Under the pieces are notes generated by a model that had not been told where the DNA came from, did no database searches, and saw nothing but the letters and a program-made list of their open reading frames with translations. Below are positions 51,669 through 60,549 of a DNA stretch of 64,000 nt, in pieces (the first letter of the stretch is position 1; each line of letters opens with the position of its first letter). The position numbers were made by a program, and so were the translations under genes. Origin of the DNA: JAPPLB01 sp965208945 (GTDB lineage: Bacteria > Acidobacteriota > Terriglobia > Bryobacterales > UBA6623); the NCBI GenBank assembly GCA_965208945.1, contig OZ242366.1:434001-498000 (forward strand), given 5' to 3'.

Positions 51669-53012
51669 TCAGTTAGCGAAGCAATACAGATAATTCGAAG
51701 TGCGGATGAAAATCTGCTGGCCCGATACCGCCGGCGAGGCCAACGTGTAGTCGTTCAACTTGTTGGTGGCGAGAATCTTGAACTCGTCGCCGGCCTCGAT
51801 CACCGTGGTCGTTCCTTCTTCGCTGGTAGCGTAGATCTTGCCGTCGGCGAGAACCGGAGATGCGCTGTAGGTGCCGAGCGCCATACGGCTGCGGCCCCAA
51901 ACCTCGCTCCCGTCCGCCACCCGCAGACAGAGGGTGATCCCCTTGTCGTTGACGATGAACAGCCGTTCGCCGTCGCTCACCGGAGTAGGCACGTCCGGCC
52001 CATGCTGCGTTGACCAAAGCCGGTGCGACTCCGAAACATCCCCGCTGCCGCCTGCCCGGAAAGCGATGAAGGGCTTCACGCGGCTCGGCGCAAAAACAAT
52101 ATCCCGGACAACGAGCGCTGAAGCGATCGTGCGATAGTTGCTGGCCTTCTGGGGGTTGAGCCCGCCCGCGCGCCATACCTCGCGTCCGGTATCGAGATCG
52201 TGTCCGGTCAGGTAGTCTCCTCCGGCCACAACGAGCCGCGTCTTGCCGGCCGTTTCGACGAGCATCGGAGTGGAGTAGGAATCCGGCGACTCGGAAATCG
52301 CATCCGTCGGGCGCTCGACTTGCCAGACGGTCTTTCCGCTCGCGGCGTCGACCGCGACAAGATACGACGGTTCGTCCGTCTTCATGCCATGCAAGACCTG
52401 GACATAAAGCCTGCCGTCGTGGAGCACCGGAGACGAAGCGTACCCGAACAACAGCCCGAACGCCCAGTAGTCGTCGGAGATGTTGCGCTTCCAGACCAGG
52501 TTGCCCTCGAAATCAAGGCAACTCAAATCCCCCAAGCCGGTCATCACCCACACGTGCCGGCCGTCCGTTACCGGGGTCGGCGAGGCCATGTTCTGCTTGT
52601 TCAGAAACATGTTGCCTTCACCGATGACTTTCCGCCAACGAATCGAGCCATCCTGGCGACGCAACGCAAGCAGAAGGAGCTGGTCCGTCGTATTGAAGGC
52701 GTTCTTGAGCCGCTCGACCGCACTGTCAACCATCCCCGCTCCCTTGTTCGGCGTAAAGCCCTCTTGCGCGGAGGTCACGAAAACCGTGTCTTCCCAGACT
52801 ACGGGCGTTGCGGCCGCCCAACTGGGAAGACGGGTCCGCCAGACGACGTTCTCCGTCTCGCTCCAACTGACGGGCAGGTTCCTGGCGGTCGTACTGCGAC
52901 CGTCGAGATGAGGACCGCGCCAGTGCGGCCAATTGTCCGCGGGATCCGCCCCGAACAAACTTCCGGCCAGCAGACAAGTCAGAACGGCTATCAGGGAGCG
53001 AACGAGTGTCAT
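51669..53012 (-). CDS. Secreted PQQ-like beta-propeller protein
   Basis: 447 residues from ATG 53012, with GGAAGG upstream. Signal peptide LIAVLTCLLAGSLFGA. The WPHWRGPHLDG opening and repeated AxDxxxGxxxW blade turns (LALRRQDGSIRWRKV, VAVDAASGKTVWQVE, ... DLDTGREVWRAGG, LRVADGSEVWGRS) define an eight-bladed PQQ/quinoprotein-type propeller as in BamB. No catalytic cofactor residues are identifiable, so it is a binding or scaffold protein rather than a proven dehydrogenase. One of three paralogues in 5 kb; unlike the others it lacks EF-hands. Confidence 0.85.
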   Translation of the reverse strand: MTLVRSLIAVLTCLLAGSLFGADPADNWPHWRGPHLDGRSTTARNLPVSWSETENVVWRTRLPSWAAATPVVWEDTVFVTSAQEGFTPNKGAGMVDSAVERLKNAFNTTDQLLLLALRRQDGSIRWRKVIGEGNMFLNKQNMASPTPVTDGRHVWVMTGLGDLSCLDFEGNLVWKRNISDDYWAFGLLFGYASSPVLHDGRLYVQVLHGMKTDEPSYLVAVDAASGKTVWQVERPTDAISESPDSYSTPMLVETAGKTRLVVAGGDYLTGHDLDTGREVWRAGGLNPQKASNYRTIASALVVRDIVFAPSRVKPFIAFRAGGSGDVSESHRLWSTQHGPDVPTPVSDGERLFIVNDKGITLCLRVADGSEVWGRSRMALGTYSASPVLADGKIYATSEEGTTTVIEAGDEFKILATNKLNDYTLASPAVSGQQIFIRTSNYLYCFAN

Positions 53013-53111
53013 CGAGATCCTTCCACCGGGCGGGATATCCCGTCATGATATCAACGTCCCATTCCATGAAATTTCCTCAGGTTGACCGGCCGATGCGTCT
53101 AAACTGCCAAC

Positions 53112-53939
53112 ATGACCGAACCACAAAGCACCACCCACACCAGCGATCTCCGCCGGCGCGTTCACGAAATCATATTCAAAGCCGATACTCCCGCCGGCAA
53201 GGCATTCGACATTGCCTTGCTGTGGACCATCCTGCTGAGCGTGCTGACCGTCATGCTCGACAGCGTCGCCGACATCAGCGCCGAATACGGCCGGCCGTTG
53301 CGGATTCTCGAATGGGTCTTCACGCTGCTGTTTACGGCTGAGTACTTCCTGCGGATCTACTGCTCGCCTCGCCCCGGCCGCTACATCAGAAGCTTCTTCG
53401 GTCTTGTCGATCTCGTTTCGATCCTGCCCACGTACCTGAGCTTCTTTATCGCCGGATCTCAATCACTGCTCGTCATTCGCGCGCTACGGCTGCTTCGGGT
53501 GTTCCGGATTCTCAATCTCGCACAATACCGCGGCGAGTCCCACGTGCTGCTCAACGCACTGAAAGCGAGCCGCCACAAGATCACGGTTTTTCTGGGCGCT
53601 GTGCTCATGGTGGTGCTCATCATGGGCGCGGCGATGTATCTGATCGAGGGCAAAGAACATGGTTTCGACAGCATTCCGACCTCGATGTACTGGGCGGTCG
53701 TAACCATGACCACCGTGGGATACGGCGACATCGCACCTCAAACGGTCATCGGTCAGGTGTTGGCTTCGGTCCTGATGATTCTCGGCTATGGAATCATCGC
53801 CGTGCCGACGGGCATTGTCTCCGCGGAACTGGTGCGTTCACCGGTTGGGGATGTGAGGAAGCAAGCCTGCCCCGCCTGCGAAACGAAAGGACACGACTTC
53901 GACGCCACTCATTGCAAACACTGCGGAGCCAAGCTGTGA
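53112..53939 (+). CDS. Voltage-gated potassium channel with C-terminal zinc ribbon
   Basis: 275 residues. Six membrane helices; S4 is SLLVIRALRLLRVFRIL with regularly spaced Arg, the voltage-sensor pattern, and the pore has the potassium selectivity filter TTVGYGDIAP. Most Kv-type bacterial channels of this size end shortly after S6. Here the last 30 residues form a CPACETKGHDFDATHCKHCGAKL zinc ribbon, probably a cytoplasmic tetramerisation or sensing tag. No Shine-Dalgarno is evident before ATG 53112. Confidence 0.93.
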   Translation: MTEPQSTTHTSDLRRRVHEIIFKADTPAGKAFDIALLWTILLSVLTVMLDSVADISAEYGRPLRILEWVFTLLFTAEYFLRIYCSPRPGRYIRSFFGLVDLVSILPTYLSFFIAGSQSLLVIRALRLLRVFRILNLAQYRGESHVLLNALKASRHKITVFLGAVLMVVLIMGAAMYLIEGKEHGFDSIPTSMYWAVVTMTTVGYGDIAPQTVIGQVLASVLMILGYGIIAVPTGIVSAELVRSPVGDVRKQACPACETKGHDFDATHCKHCGAKL

Positions 53940-54042
53940 GCCGGCATCCTGGCCAGCGTGAAGAACAGAGCAGGCTAGTCCGGGACTCGCCGTCAGGTCC
54001 TGTCGTGATCGTTCCAGAGCGGGGACTTCGAAGCAAGAAAAT

Positions 54043-54489
54043 TCAGAAAACCAACTGATCCGGCTTCATTCCACCACAGCCGTTCCTGTTAAACGGACGG
54101 CGGCAGCCCCCTGTGTAACAGGTATCACCGCTGTAGCCGTTCGGAGCGACGAACGCGACCCACTCGGCAACTTTGGCCTGCACCGCCCTCACGCCGGCAT
54201 TCTGCTTCGCAATCATGTAGTTCGACAAACCCCACATCGATCGAGACAGGTTGCAAGGGCAACAGCAGGTATAAGCGCTGTTGTTGCTGCAACAAGGGGC
54301 CGGCATGGCGCCGAGCGCCTCTTTCTTGATCGCCTCTTGAGCGGGCGTCAGCTTGATGGTTCGCTCCCACTCGATGAACTGACGCGTCTGCTTCTCGACG
54401 TTCTCGAACTCGAGCGCATGGCCGATCGAGCAACTCGAAGCGGCGAACGTCAACGCCAGGACCACGGCAAAAAAGTATCGATGCGGCAC
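54043..54489 (-). CDS. Secreted Cys-rich hypothetical protein
   Basis: 148 residues from GTG 54489, fixed by AGGAGGGAG upstream. Signal peptide YFFAVVLALTFAASSCSIGHA, possibly a lipoprotein cleaved before Cys. The middle reads ALGAMPAPCCSNNSAYTCCCPCNLSRSMWGLSNYMI and the end GDTCYTGGCRRPFNRNGCGGM, giving ten or so Cys in two clusters. This suggests metal binding or an Fe-S or Zn site outside the cytoplasm. I do not recognise a named family. Confidence 0.65.
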   Translation of the reverse strand: MPHRYFFAVVLALTFAASSCSIGHALEFENVEKQTRQFIEWERTIKLTPAQEAIKKEALGAMPAPCCSNNSAYTCCCPCNLSRSMWGLSNYMIAKQNAGVRAVQAKVAEWVAFVAPNGYSGDTCYTGGCRRPFNRNGCGGMKPDQLVF

Positions 54490-54689
54490 AATCTCCCTCC
54501 TGCACTTCGAGCCCGTGCGGAAGCGCCCATCCGCTGCTCGGTGACTGTCCACGGAGCGTGCTTCGTCCACGAGGCTGCTGATACTCAGGCTAGCAGTCCC
54601 GCAGTTCATGCTCAACGAATACCTTGGCATCAGACTGCGGAGTGCAGCAAGAAAAGTTCAACTGCGCTGACAGGCGAATCGCCGCACTA

Positions 54690-56114
54690 CTACTTAGCGA
54701 AGCAGTAGAGGTTCTTCGACGTCCGCACGTACATCCGGCCGTCGGCAATCGCCGGCGTGGCGAAAACGTCCTCGCCCAGATCGCTCGTTGACAGAACCTC
54801 CCACTGCCCGCCGGGCTTGAGCACCGTGATCTTCCCCAGCATGCTGGCCAAGTAGACCTTTCCGTCGCCGGCCACCGGAGAAGCGTAGTAATCATCAAGC
54901 GCTTCCATGAGGCGCCCCACCTTGAGCACCCTGCCCGTCTTCGGGTCCAGCGTCATGGCGATGCCGCCCTTCTTGACGGTGTACAGCACACCTTGATACA
55001 GCAGCACCGACGGCACGTCGGGCAGCGTCTTCCGATAGCGCCAAAGAACGTGCGTGTCCGTGATATCGCCCTGCCCGCCCAAGCGCACCGCCATCGTCGC
55101 GTTCGTCGAAGTACGACGGCTCTGGTAGTACTTCCAGTCGCGGGCGTCGAACACGGTGTCCTTGTTGAGGTCCTGCATCGCCCAATTGCCGGGATGCCAC
55201 TCCTTGGGAATCTCGGCCTTCGAGAGGCGCTTGTCGTTGTCGGTGTCAAAGCGGGTGAGCATCTCGGGGAAGTCGGGGAGGACCAGCCGCACCGCAGGTT
55301 CGCCCCCGGGTGCCCAGCCGTTGAAGTAAAGAATCCCGTCTTCGATCACCGGCACCGACTTCACCTGATAGGTCAGCCCCTTGATGCGCCAGATCTCCTC
55401 GCCGTTCGCCACGTCATAGCTCACCATCTGGTAAGAACCGGGAACAATCAGCTCCGTCCTGCCGTCGTCTCGCCGGTGCACCACCGGCGTCGAAAAGCTG
55501 TGGACCATGTCCGGCCGGTCCGTCCTCCATGCGACGCTGCCGTCAGCGGTGTTGACGGCAATGATGTAGGCATCGATGTCCTGGTCGACAACCATCAGCA
55601 GCTTTCCGCCGGCGAGAACCGGCGACGCCCCCATGCCGTGGAAATTCGTAAACGGTCCCATCGGCTTCCGCCAGCGCTCATTGCCGTCCGGGCCGTACGA
55701 GAGCAGCCCATAGCCGCCAAAAAACGCATAGACGTTCTCACCGTCCGTTACCGGGCTCGAGGACGCCTCGTCGTTGAGGCGATGTTTCTTCTCGAGCCGC
55801 CGACCCGGAGCCGCGCGGCGCCACAGGATTTTTCCGCTCTCCCGATCGAGGCAGACCGTGTAAAGCTTCTCGTTTTCATGGGCCGTCAGAAAGATGCGGT
55901 CCGCGGCCAACGCGGGCGACGACTTGCCCATCGGCAGCGCCGTCTTCCAAACGACGTTCCTGTCCGGAGCGAACTCCGTGGGCAGCCCGCTCGTCTCGGC
56001 AACTCCGGTCCCGTTGGGGCCCCGAAAGCGCGACCAGTCACCGCCCGACAACGGATAGGCGGCGGCGGCCAGGAGAACAGCGGACAAGAAACTCCGGCTC
56101 GTACGTTTCATCAT
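54690..56114 (-). CDS. Secreted PQQ-like beta-propeller with EF-hand insertion
   Basis: 474 residues starting MMKRTSRSFLSAVLLAAAAYPLSGG (signal peptide). It opens WSRFRGPNGTGVAET and has propeller turns such as CLDRESGKILWRR, VNTADGSVAWRTD, YDVANGEEIWRIK and LDPKTGRVLKVG. Between blades, near residues 280-330, sit two calcium-type EF-hands: DTDNDKRLSKAE and DLNKDTVFDARDW. Paralogue of the genes at 51669 and 56522; the EF-hands are shared only with the latter. Calcium may stabilise the propeller or its ligand site. Function unknown, periplasmic or extracellular. Confidence 0.87.
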   Translation of the reverse strand: MMKRTSRSFLSAVLLAAAAYPLSGGDWSRFRGPNGTGVAETSGLPTEFAPDRNVVWKTALPMGKSSPALAADRIFLTAHENEKLYTVCLDRESGKILWRRAAPGRRLEKKHRLNDEASSSPVTDGENVYAFFGGYGLLSYGPDGNERWRKPMGPFTNFHGMGASPVLAGGKLLMVVDQDIDAYIIAVNTADGSVAWRTDRPDMVHSFSTPVVHRRDDGRTELIVPGSYQMVSYDVANGEEIWRIKGLTYQVKSVPVIEDGILYFNGWAPGGEPAVRLVLPDFPEMLTRFDTDNDKRLSKAEIPKEWHPGNWAMQDLNKDTVFDARDWKYYQSRRTSTNATMAVRLGGQGDITDTHVLWRYRKTLPDVPSVLLYQGVLYTVKKGGIAMTLDPKTGRVLKVGRLMEALDDYYASPVAGDGKVYLASMLGKITVLKPGGQWEVLSTSDLGEDVFATPAIADGRMYVRTSKNLYCFAK

Positions 56115-56311
56115 GGCGATTCAATCTTAACAGTCCCTGGTGAAAGGCCCCACTCCGCCTTGCCGCGGTGCGCCTCGCCACTCTCAGCACCAAGCGGGGT
56201 TTCACCAAGGGCTTTTAACGCACAGTGGCACGGAACCGCTCACCTGCCGAACCGAGGGGCGGGTGTAAAGCGGCTCGGCCGCGCGGCCGGACATGGAAGC
56301 GCGGCAGGGGG

Positions 56312-56496
56312 CTAGCCTGCATTTCTCATCACTCGACGGTCGAAGCACGTGATACGACCGCCAGGACTTCGTTGCGCTTGCTTGCCGTGCTCAACGTACT
56401 GTTCAAGTACGCCTGCGCGCGCCAAGCGGCGCGCGCCTCGTCCTGACGGCCCTCTCACCCACTTCGCCTCGCCATGTGGTGAGAAATGCAGGCTAG
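56312..56496 (+). repeat. Element A, complete (copy 9)
   Basis: 185 bp, CTAG to CTAG, with the intact central hairpin CGTACT-GTTCA-AGTACG. It is an unoccupied match to the IS1111 target site. It lies between the two EF-hand propeller genes, 26 bp from the end of the second; the rest of that 407-base gap shows nothing. Confidence 0.95.
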
Positions 56497-56521
56497 CAGT
56501 CGCAAGCCGACCCATCCACTC

Positions 56522-57952
56522 TCATTGCCCCTCACTCCCGAAGGCGTAAAGACCCGACTCCGTTCTGATATAGATCCGCTTATCCCCAATCGCGGGCGTC
56601 GCATAGGCGGGTTCGCCCAGGTCATTCACCTTCAGGACCGTCCAATTCATGCCCGGCCTGGCTACCGTCACCTTCCCTGTCTCACTCGCGAAAAACAGTT
56701 TCCCGTCGGCGGCAACCGGCGAAGCGTAATAGTTGTCGATCGCACCTTCCAGCCGTCCCAGCCGTCCCACTTCGCCCGTAGCCGCATCCAGCGCGGCAAG
56801 GATGCCACCGTTCTTGACGATATAGAGCAAACCGTCGTAAAGAACCGGCGTCGGCACCACGGGTACGGACCTTTCGTAGTCCCAGACAACGTGCGACCCG
56901 GTCAGGTCGCCTCTGGCATCCCCCGGGCGGACCGCAATCGTGGCGTTTCTCGATCCACGCCGCGCGATGTAGAAGCTCCAGTCGCGCGCGCTGAGAAAGC
57001 CGTCTCGATCCAGATCGATCGCCCGCCAGCTTCCGGTCGGCTTCCACTTCTCGGGAAGCTCTTGAGGCGAAATCAGTCCGTCGGCGTTCGGGTCGGCCTC
57101 CTTGGCCGCCTCCTCGAACACTGGAAAGAACTTCCTCTGCGCAGGCTCGGCGCCCGGCGCCCACCCGGTGGCGTAGATCACACCGTCTTCGACCAGGGCG
57201 GCCGGCTTCACCTGCCAGGTCAGCCCCCGCACCCACCAAAGCTTTTTGCCCGTTTCCGCCGAATAGGAAATCAGCACGTAAGATCCCGGAACGATGATCT
57301 GCTTCTCGCCACCCGGAGAGACGTAGACGCTCGGAGTCGAAAACCCGTGAACCACCTCCGGCCGCATCGTCTTCCAGGCGACCTTGCCGGTGTCTTTCCC
57401 GAGTGCCAGCACAAACGATTCCACATCCTGATCGCAAGCCAGCACGACCTTGTCGTCCACAACGATCGGCGAGGCCGACATCCCATGCAAGTTCGTAAAC
57501 GGTCCCAGCGGCAGACGCCAGCGCTCCTTGCCTTCGGGACTGTAGGAAACGAGCCCGAAATCGCCGAAGAAAACATAGACGTTCGTTCCGTCCGTGGCGG
57601 GCGTGGCGGACGCGGCGCTATTCAACTGATGCATGTGCTCCTTACGCCCGCGCGGCACCGCTCTCTTCCAGAGCAGCTTGCCGGTACGGCGATCCAGCGC
57701 CAACGTCAACAGGCTGTCCGCCGTCCACGCCGTCAAGAAGATGTGCTTCTCCGTCAGCACCGGAGAAGACTTCCCCGTGGGCAGCTCCGTCTTCCAAACA
57801 ACGTTCTTCCCGGGGCCAAACTCGAGCGGCAGGGCTTCCGCCGAGCCGACGCCCGAACTATTCGGGCCACGGAACCCAGGCCAGTTCGCCGCCGTCAGCG
57901 TCGAGGCGGCGACCGCCAAGACCGTCAGAAAACTCGCACAAAATGAGCGCAT
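56522..57952 (-). CDS. Secreted PQQ-like beta-propeller with two EF-hands
   Basis: 476 residues from ATG 57952, with AGGAG 7 bp upstream; the longer frame reads back through repeat sequence. Signal peptide RSFCASFLTVLAVAASTLTA, then WPGFRGPNSSGVGSAEA. Blade turns include LALDRRTGKLLWKRA, LGKDTGKVAWKT, YSAETGKKLWWVRG and LDAATGEVGRLG. Two good EF-hands lie between blades: DPNADGLISPQE and DLDRDGFLSARD, both with canonical DxNxDG/DxDxDG loops. Closest relative here is the gene at 54690. Confidence 0.88.
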   Translation of the reverse strand: MRSFCASFLTVLAVAASTLTAANWPGFRGPNSSGVGSAEALPLEFGPGKNVVWKTELPTGKSSPVLTEKHIFLTAWTADSLLTLALDRRTGKLLWKRAVPRGRKEHMHQLNSAASATPATDGTNVYVFFGDFGLVSYSPEGKERWRLPLGPFTNLHGMSASPIVVDDKVVLACDQDVESFVLALGKDTGKVAWKTMRPEVVHGFSTPSVYVSPGGEKQIIVPGSYVLISYSAETGKKLWWVRGLTWQVKPAALVEDGVIYATGWAPGAEPAQRKFFPVFEEAAKEADPNADGLISPQELPEKWKPTGSWRAIDLDRDGFLSARDWSFYIARRGSRNATIAVRPGDARGDLTGSHVVWDYERSVPVVPTPVLYDGLLYIVKNGGILAALDAATGEVGRLGRLEGAIDNYYASPVAADGKLFFASETGKVTVARPGMNWTVLKVNDLGEPAYATPAIGDKRIYIRTESGLYAFGSEGQ

Positions 57953-57997
57953 TACAAAACTCCTGGTGGCAAGAATAACACTCACCGTGATCGGCCG

Positions 57998-58061
57998 ACG
58001 CCTCGTCCTGACGGCCCTCTCACGCACTTCGCCTCACCACGTGGTGAGACATGCAGGTCAG
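57998..58061 (+). repeat. Element A, right-half fragment (copy 10)
   Basis: CGCCTCGTCCTGACGGCCC through GACATGCAGGTCAG. Its last bases supply the TGA stop codon (58060-58058) of the EEP gene on the minus strand. Confidence 0.85.
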
Positions 58062-59218
58062 ACCAGGATATCGACTCCGATCGCGTCGTGATTGGACAGC
58101 GGCGGCTCGCGCCCCTCGCGGAACTCATGCAGCACGACCGGGTTGACCGCTTGCACCCCGCGGGTCGCAAACCAGTCGATCTTGAACGGACACTTGCCGT
58201 CATGGTTGCGCAACGACCACTGGATGAACGGAAAACACCACGCGGGGAGCCACTCCCGCAGATCCTTGTGCATCTTGATGTCATCGAAGTCGAAGGAAGC
58301 GGTATGCTCGCCGAGACGATTGCAAGCCCGGTAGTCGAACCCTCGCGACTCGATCAACGCGAACAGGGCCGACTCGAAGCGATGGTAGGGATGCAGATAG
58401 TGGTTGTCGATCACGTTGTCGACGCCCATGAAAACGCGCAGCCAGAAGCCCATGATGGCGTGGAACGCCCTTGAGGAGTTGTAGGTGGTGGTGTTCCAGT
58501 CGCCCCCGATCACCGCCGGCCGATCGCCTCTCAGCCCGTCGAGCACGTCGCGCATCTGGTCTCTGCGGTGCGGCTGACTCGACTGCGCATCGAGGTGGAC
58601 CGAGACGGCGACGAGGGTCTTGCCCGGAAGCGCCAGGTCGGCCACGATCGCCGTCTGCTGACCGAGGCGCTTTTCCCGACCGGCCATCTTATCCTTGCCG
58701 TTCTTGAGCGGGATGCTCCTCACATTCCGGATCGGATAGCGGCTCAGGATCGCGTTGCCGTGCAACCCAAGCAGGTTCTCGCCTTCGACGTCGTACTCGA
58801 CGCCGGCTCCCTTCGAAAGATTCACATAGCAAGGAGCGAAGGCATAGTGCATGCCGAGTTCCCGAGCCAGATCGCGCGCGACATGCCGGTTGCCGGACCG
58901 CGCCATCCCTACATCCGTCTCGGTCAGCAGCAGGACGTCGCAGGCTGTGAGGTAGTCGTGGTTCTTGAGCGCCTCGAGTTGCCCTTCATACTGAATACCC
59001 CGTTCGAGGTTCCAGGCGACGATCCGGTATCGATCGCGGGCTGGCGCTTCGCTCTCCGCGAAACTCTCGGTTTCCGCCGCGGTCAGCACTCTGCCGACGG
59101 AGGGCGCGATGCGGCGATAGGCCGGATGCGACAGCAGTTCGGAAGTATTCCGGCAGGAGGCCAGGTCCGGAAAGTGCGGGGCGAGCTCCTCGCGCAAGAT
59201 CCGATAGGTGTCCCTCAT
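58058..59218 (-). CDS. Endonuclease/exonuclease/phosphatase (EEP) family protein
   Basis: 386 residues. An N-terminal helical extension of about 65 residues precedes the EEP domain: RIVAWNLERGIQ (Asn), DVLLLTETDVGM (metal Glu), LVAVSVHLDA (His), PAVIGGDWNTTTYN (Asp-x-Asn) and LSNHDAIGVDIL (His-Asp at the end). All catalytic positions are filled. Possible activities are phosphodiesterase or nuclease; no signal peptide. No Shine-Dalgarno before ATG 59218. Not closely similar to the EEP protein at 27438 outside the motifs. Confidence 0.83.
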   Translation of the reverse strand: MRDTYRILREELAPHFPDLASCRNTSELLSHPAYRRIAPSVGRVLTAAETESFAESEAPARDRYRIVAWNLERGIQYEGQLEALKNHDYLTACDVLLLTETDVGMARSGNRHVARDLARELGMHYAFAPCYVNLSKGAGVEYDVEGENLLGLHGNAILSRYPIRNVRSIPLKNGKDKMAGREKRLGQQTAIVADLALPGKTLVAVSVHLDAQSSQPHRRDQMRDVLDGLRGDRPAVIGGDWNTTTYNSSRAFHAIMGFWLRVFMGVDNVIDNHYLHPYHRFESALFALIESRGFDYRACNRLGEHTASFDFDDIKMHKDLREWLPAWCFPFIQWSLRNHDGKCPFKIDWFATRGVQAVNPVVLHEFREGREPPLSNHDAIGVDILV

Positions 59219-59429
59219 AGCCGGCCGGACTGATCGCTGTCCCGTGCCCGTTCCCTGAAGGGACAGTCGGGGGAAGGCGTATCGCCTATTCTACTGCGTC
59301 TTGCACGATCCACCGGGTGAAGGGCCTTCCGAGATCGTCTTGCGAAATAGAGAGAAACGCCCATGGGCGGGCGCTTGCCGAGGCCGCACATGCCGCACAT
59401 TGCAGCACATAGCCGCTCCATGCTCTGCG

Positions 59430-59843
59430 ATGATAGACGGGTTGAGTGATTCGGTTTCGCAGAGCGAATCGGGCCGCAGCACCCACTACACTTCTCTCGC
59501 ATCGATCGGCCTGATCGTACTCAGCACCGTCAGCGGGGCGGCCGCTCAGATCCTGCTCCGGTTCGGGGCTGATGCGATCGAAGGAGCGAACCTGATCGGG
59601 ATCCTCACGAATGTCCCGCTCATCGGCGGCTACGCTTGCCTGGCGATGAATGTCGTGCTGGTGGTGCTCGCCCTTCGGGGGGGGCAGCTTTCCATTCTCT
59701 ATCCGATTGTTGCCTTGACCTTCGTGTGGGTGGCGATCCTCTCTCAGGTATATTTCCAGGATGTGATCAGCATCCCGAAGATCGCCGGCCTGACCTTGAT
59801 CGTCGCCGGTGTTTCGTTCATCGGCGCGGGGAGCCGGTCATGA
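59430..59843 (+). CDS. SMR/EamA-type small transporter subunit 1
   Basis: 137 residues from ATG 59430. Four membrane helices of the DMT superfamily: SLASIGLIVLSTVSGAAAQILL, VPLIGGYACLAMNVVLVVLAL, LSILYPIVALTFVWVAILSQVYF and IPKIAGLTLIVAGVSFIG. The G-x-LSILYP segment is also in the next gene. Its TGA overlaps the next ATG (ATGA), so the two proteins are made together and probably form a heterodimer, as in paired SMR or ArnE/ArnF-like flippases. Substrate unknown. Confidence 0.8.
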   Translation: MIDGLSDSVSQSESGRSTHYTSLASIGLIVLSTVSGAAAQILLRFGADAIEGANLIGILTNVPLIGGYACLAMNVVLVVLALRGGQLSILYPIVALTFVWVAILSQVYFQDVISIPKIAGLTLIVAGVSFIGAGSRS

Positions 59844-60193
59844 CCACGCCGGCTTCATCGATACTGCTGGTATTGGCGGCGAGCCTGCTTGGCTCGATCG
59901 CGATGGCCCTCCTCAAAGTCGGCGCCGACCGCCAGCGGCGGACACAACCCCCTTTGCGGTGGCTGTCAGCGGTCGCTGCAGGCATCGCGCTGTTCCTGGT
60001 CTCTTCAGTCCTCTACGTGTTGGGCATCAAGGACGGCAGCCTGACGATTCTGTATCCGATGGTTTCGACCAGCTATGTCTGGGGGCTGCTCTGGTCCCGA
60101 TGGTTTTTCGATGAACCGTTCAATCGCAACAAGATCGTCGGACTGACCCTGGTGGTTGCCGGCGTGTTCTTCATCGGACTGAGCCAGGGATAG
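59840..60193 (+). CDS. SMR/EamA-type small transporter subunit 2
   Basis: 117 residues, four helices (SILLVLAASLLGSIAMALLKV, WLSAVAAGIALFLVSSVLYVLG, LTILYPMVSTSYVWGLLWSRWFF, NKIVGLTLVVAGVFFIG). ATG 59840 overlaps the partner's stop codon. The sequence matches the partner best over DGSLTILYPM and the last helix, as expected for duplicated subunits in opposite topology. Its TAG stop (60191-60193) is formed by the left end of element A copy 11. Confidence 0.82.
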   Translation: MTTPASSILLVLAASLLGSIAMALLKVGADRQRRTQPPLRWLSAVAAGIALFLVSSVLYVLGIKDGSLTILYPMVSTSYVWGLLWSRWFFDEPFNRNKIVGLTLVVAGVFFIGLSQG

Positions 60194-60381
60194 CCTGCAT
60201 TTCTCACCACCCGACGGTCGAAGCACGCGAAAAAAGGCCGTGATTCGTGTTTCGTGACTCGTGTTTCGTGAAAAACCTTAAAGGCCATGTTGCGCGCCTT
60301 TTTCCTGCGCCCGGCTTGCGCCTCGTCCTGACGGCCCTCTCACCCACTTCGCCTCGCCATGTGGTGAGAAATGCAGGCTAG
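60191..60381 (+). repeat. Element A, heptamer variant (copy 11)
   Basis: Terminal inverted repeats intact; the middle is the AAAAAAGGCCGTG plus TCGTGNN array and AAAAACCTTAAAGGCC, as in copy 5. The first three bases are the stop codon of the transporter gene. Confidence 0.92.
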
Positions 60382-60437
60382 CCGCCTGATCGGAGATCAT
60401 GCGGATACGGCAGTCTCGTTTTCCAACTCTATTTTTT

Positions 60438-60446
60438 TGTTATACT
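60438..60446 (+). promoter_or_regulatory. Possible extended -10 promoter
   Basis: TG-T-TATACT after a run of T, in a 168-base gap without a gene (60382-60549). It has no good -35, and the next plus-strand gene begins 490 bases away, so it could drive an RNA or a long leader. Confidence 0.3.
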
Positions 60447-60549
60447 TAGACACATCGAACCGACTGTGTGCCGCCACTGCGTAACTCTATTTGGGGGTGC
60501 GCAGGCGACTTGCGCAGACAGGCCTGTTAACGACGGCCGCGAGACTGCT

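Noticed and set aside
60382..60549. Possible known ncRNA or tRNA
   Set aside because: There is a TATACT box and some GC-rich stems, but no cloverleaf or motif of a known RNA family could be recognised.
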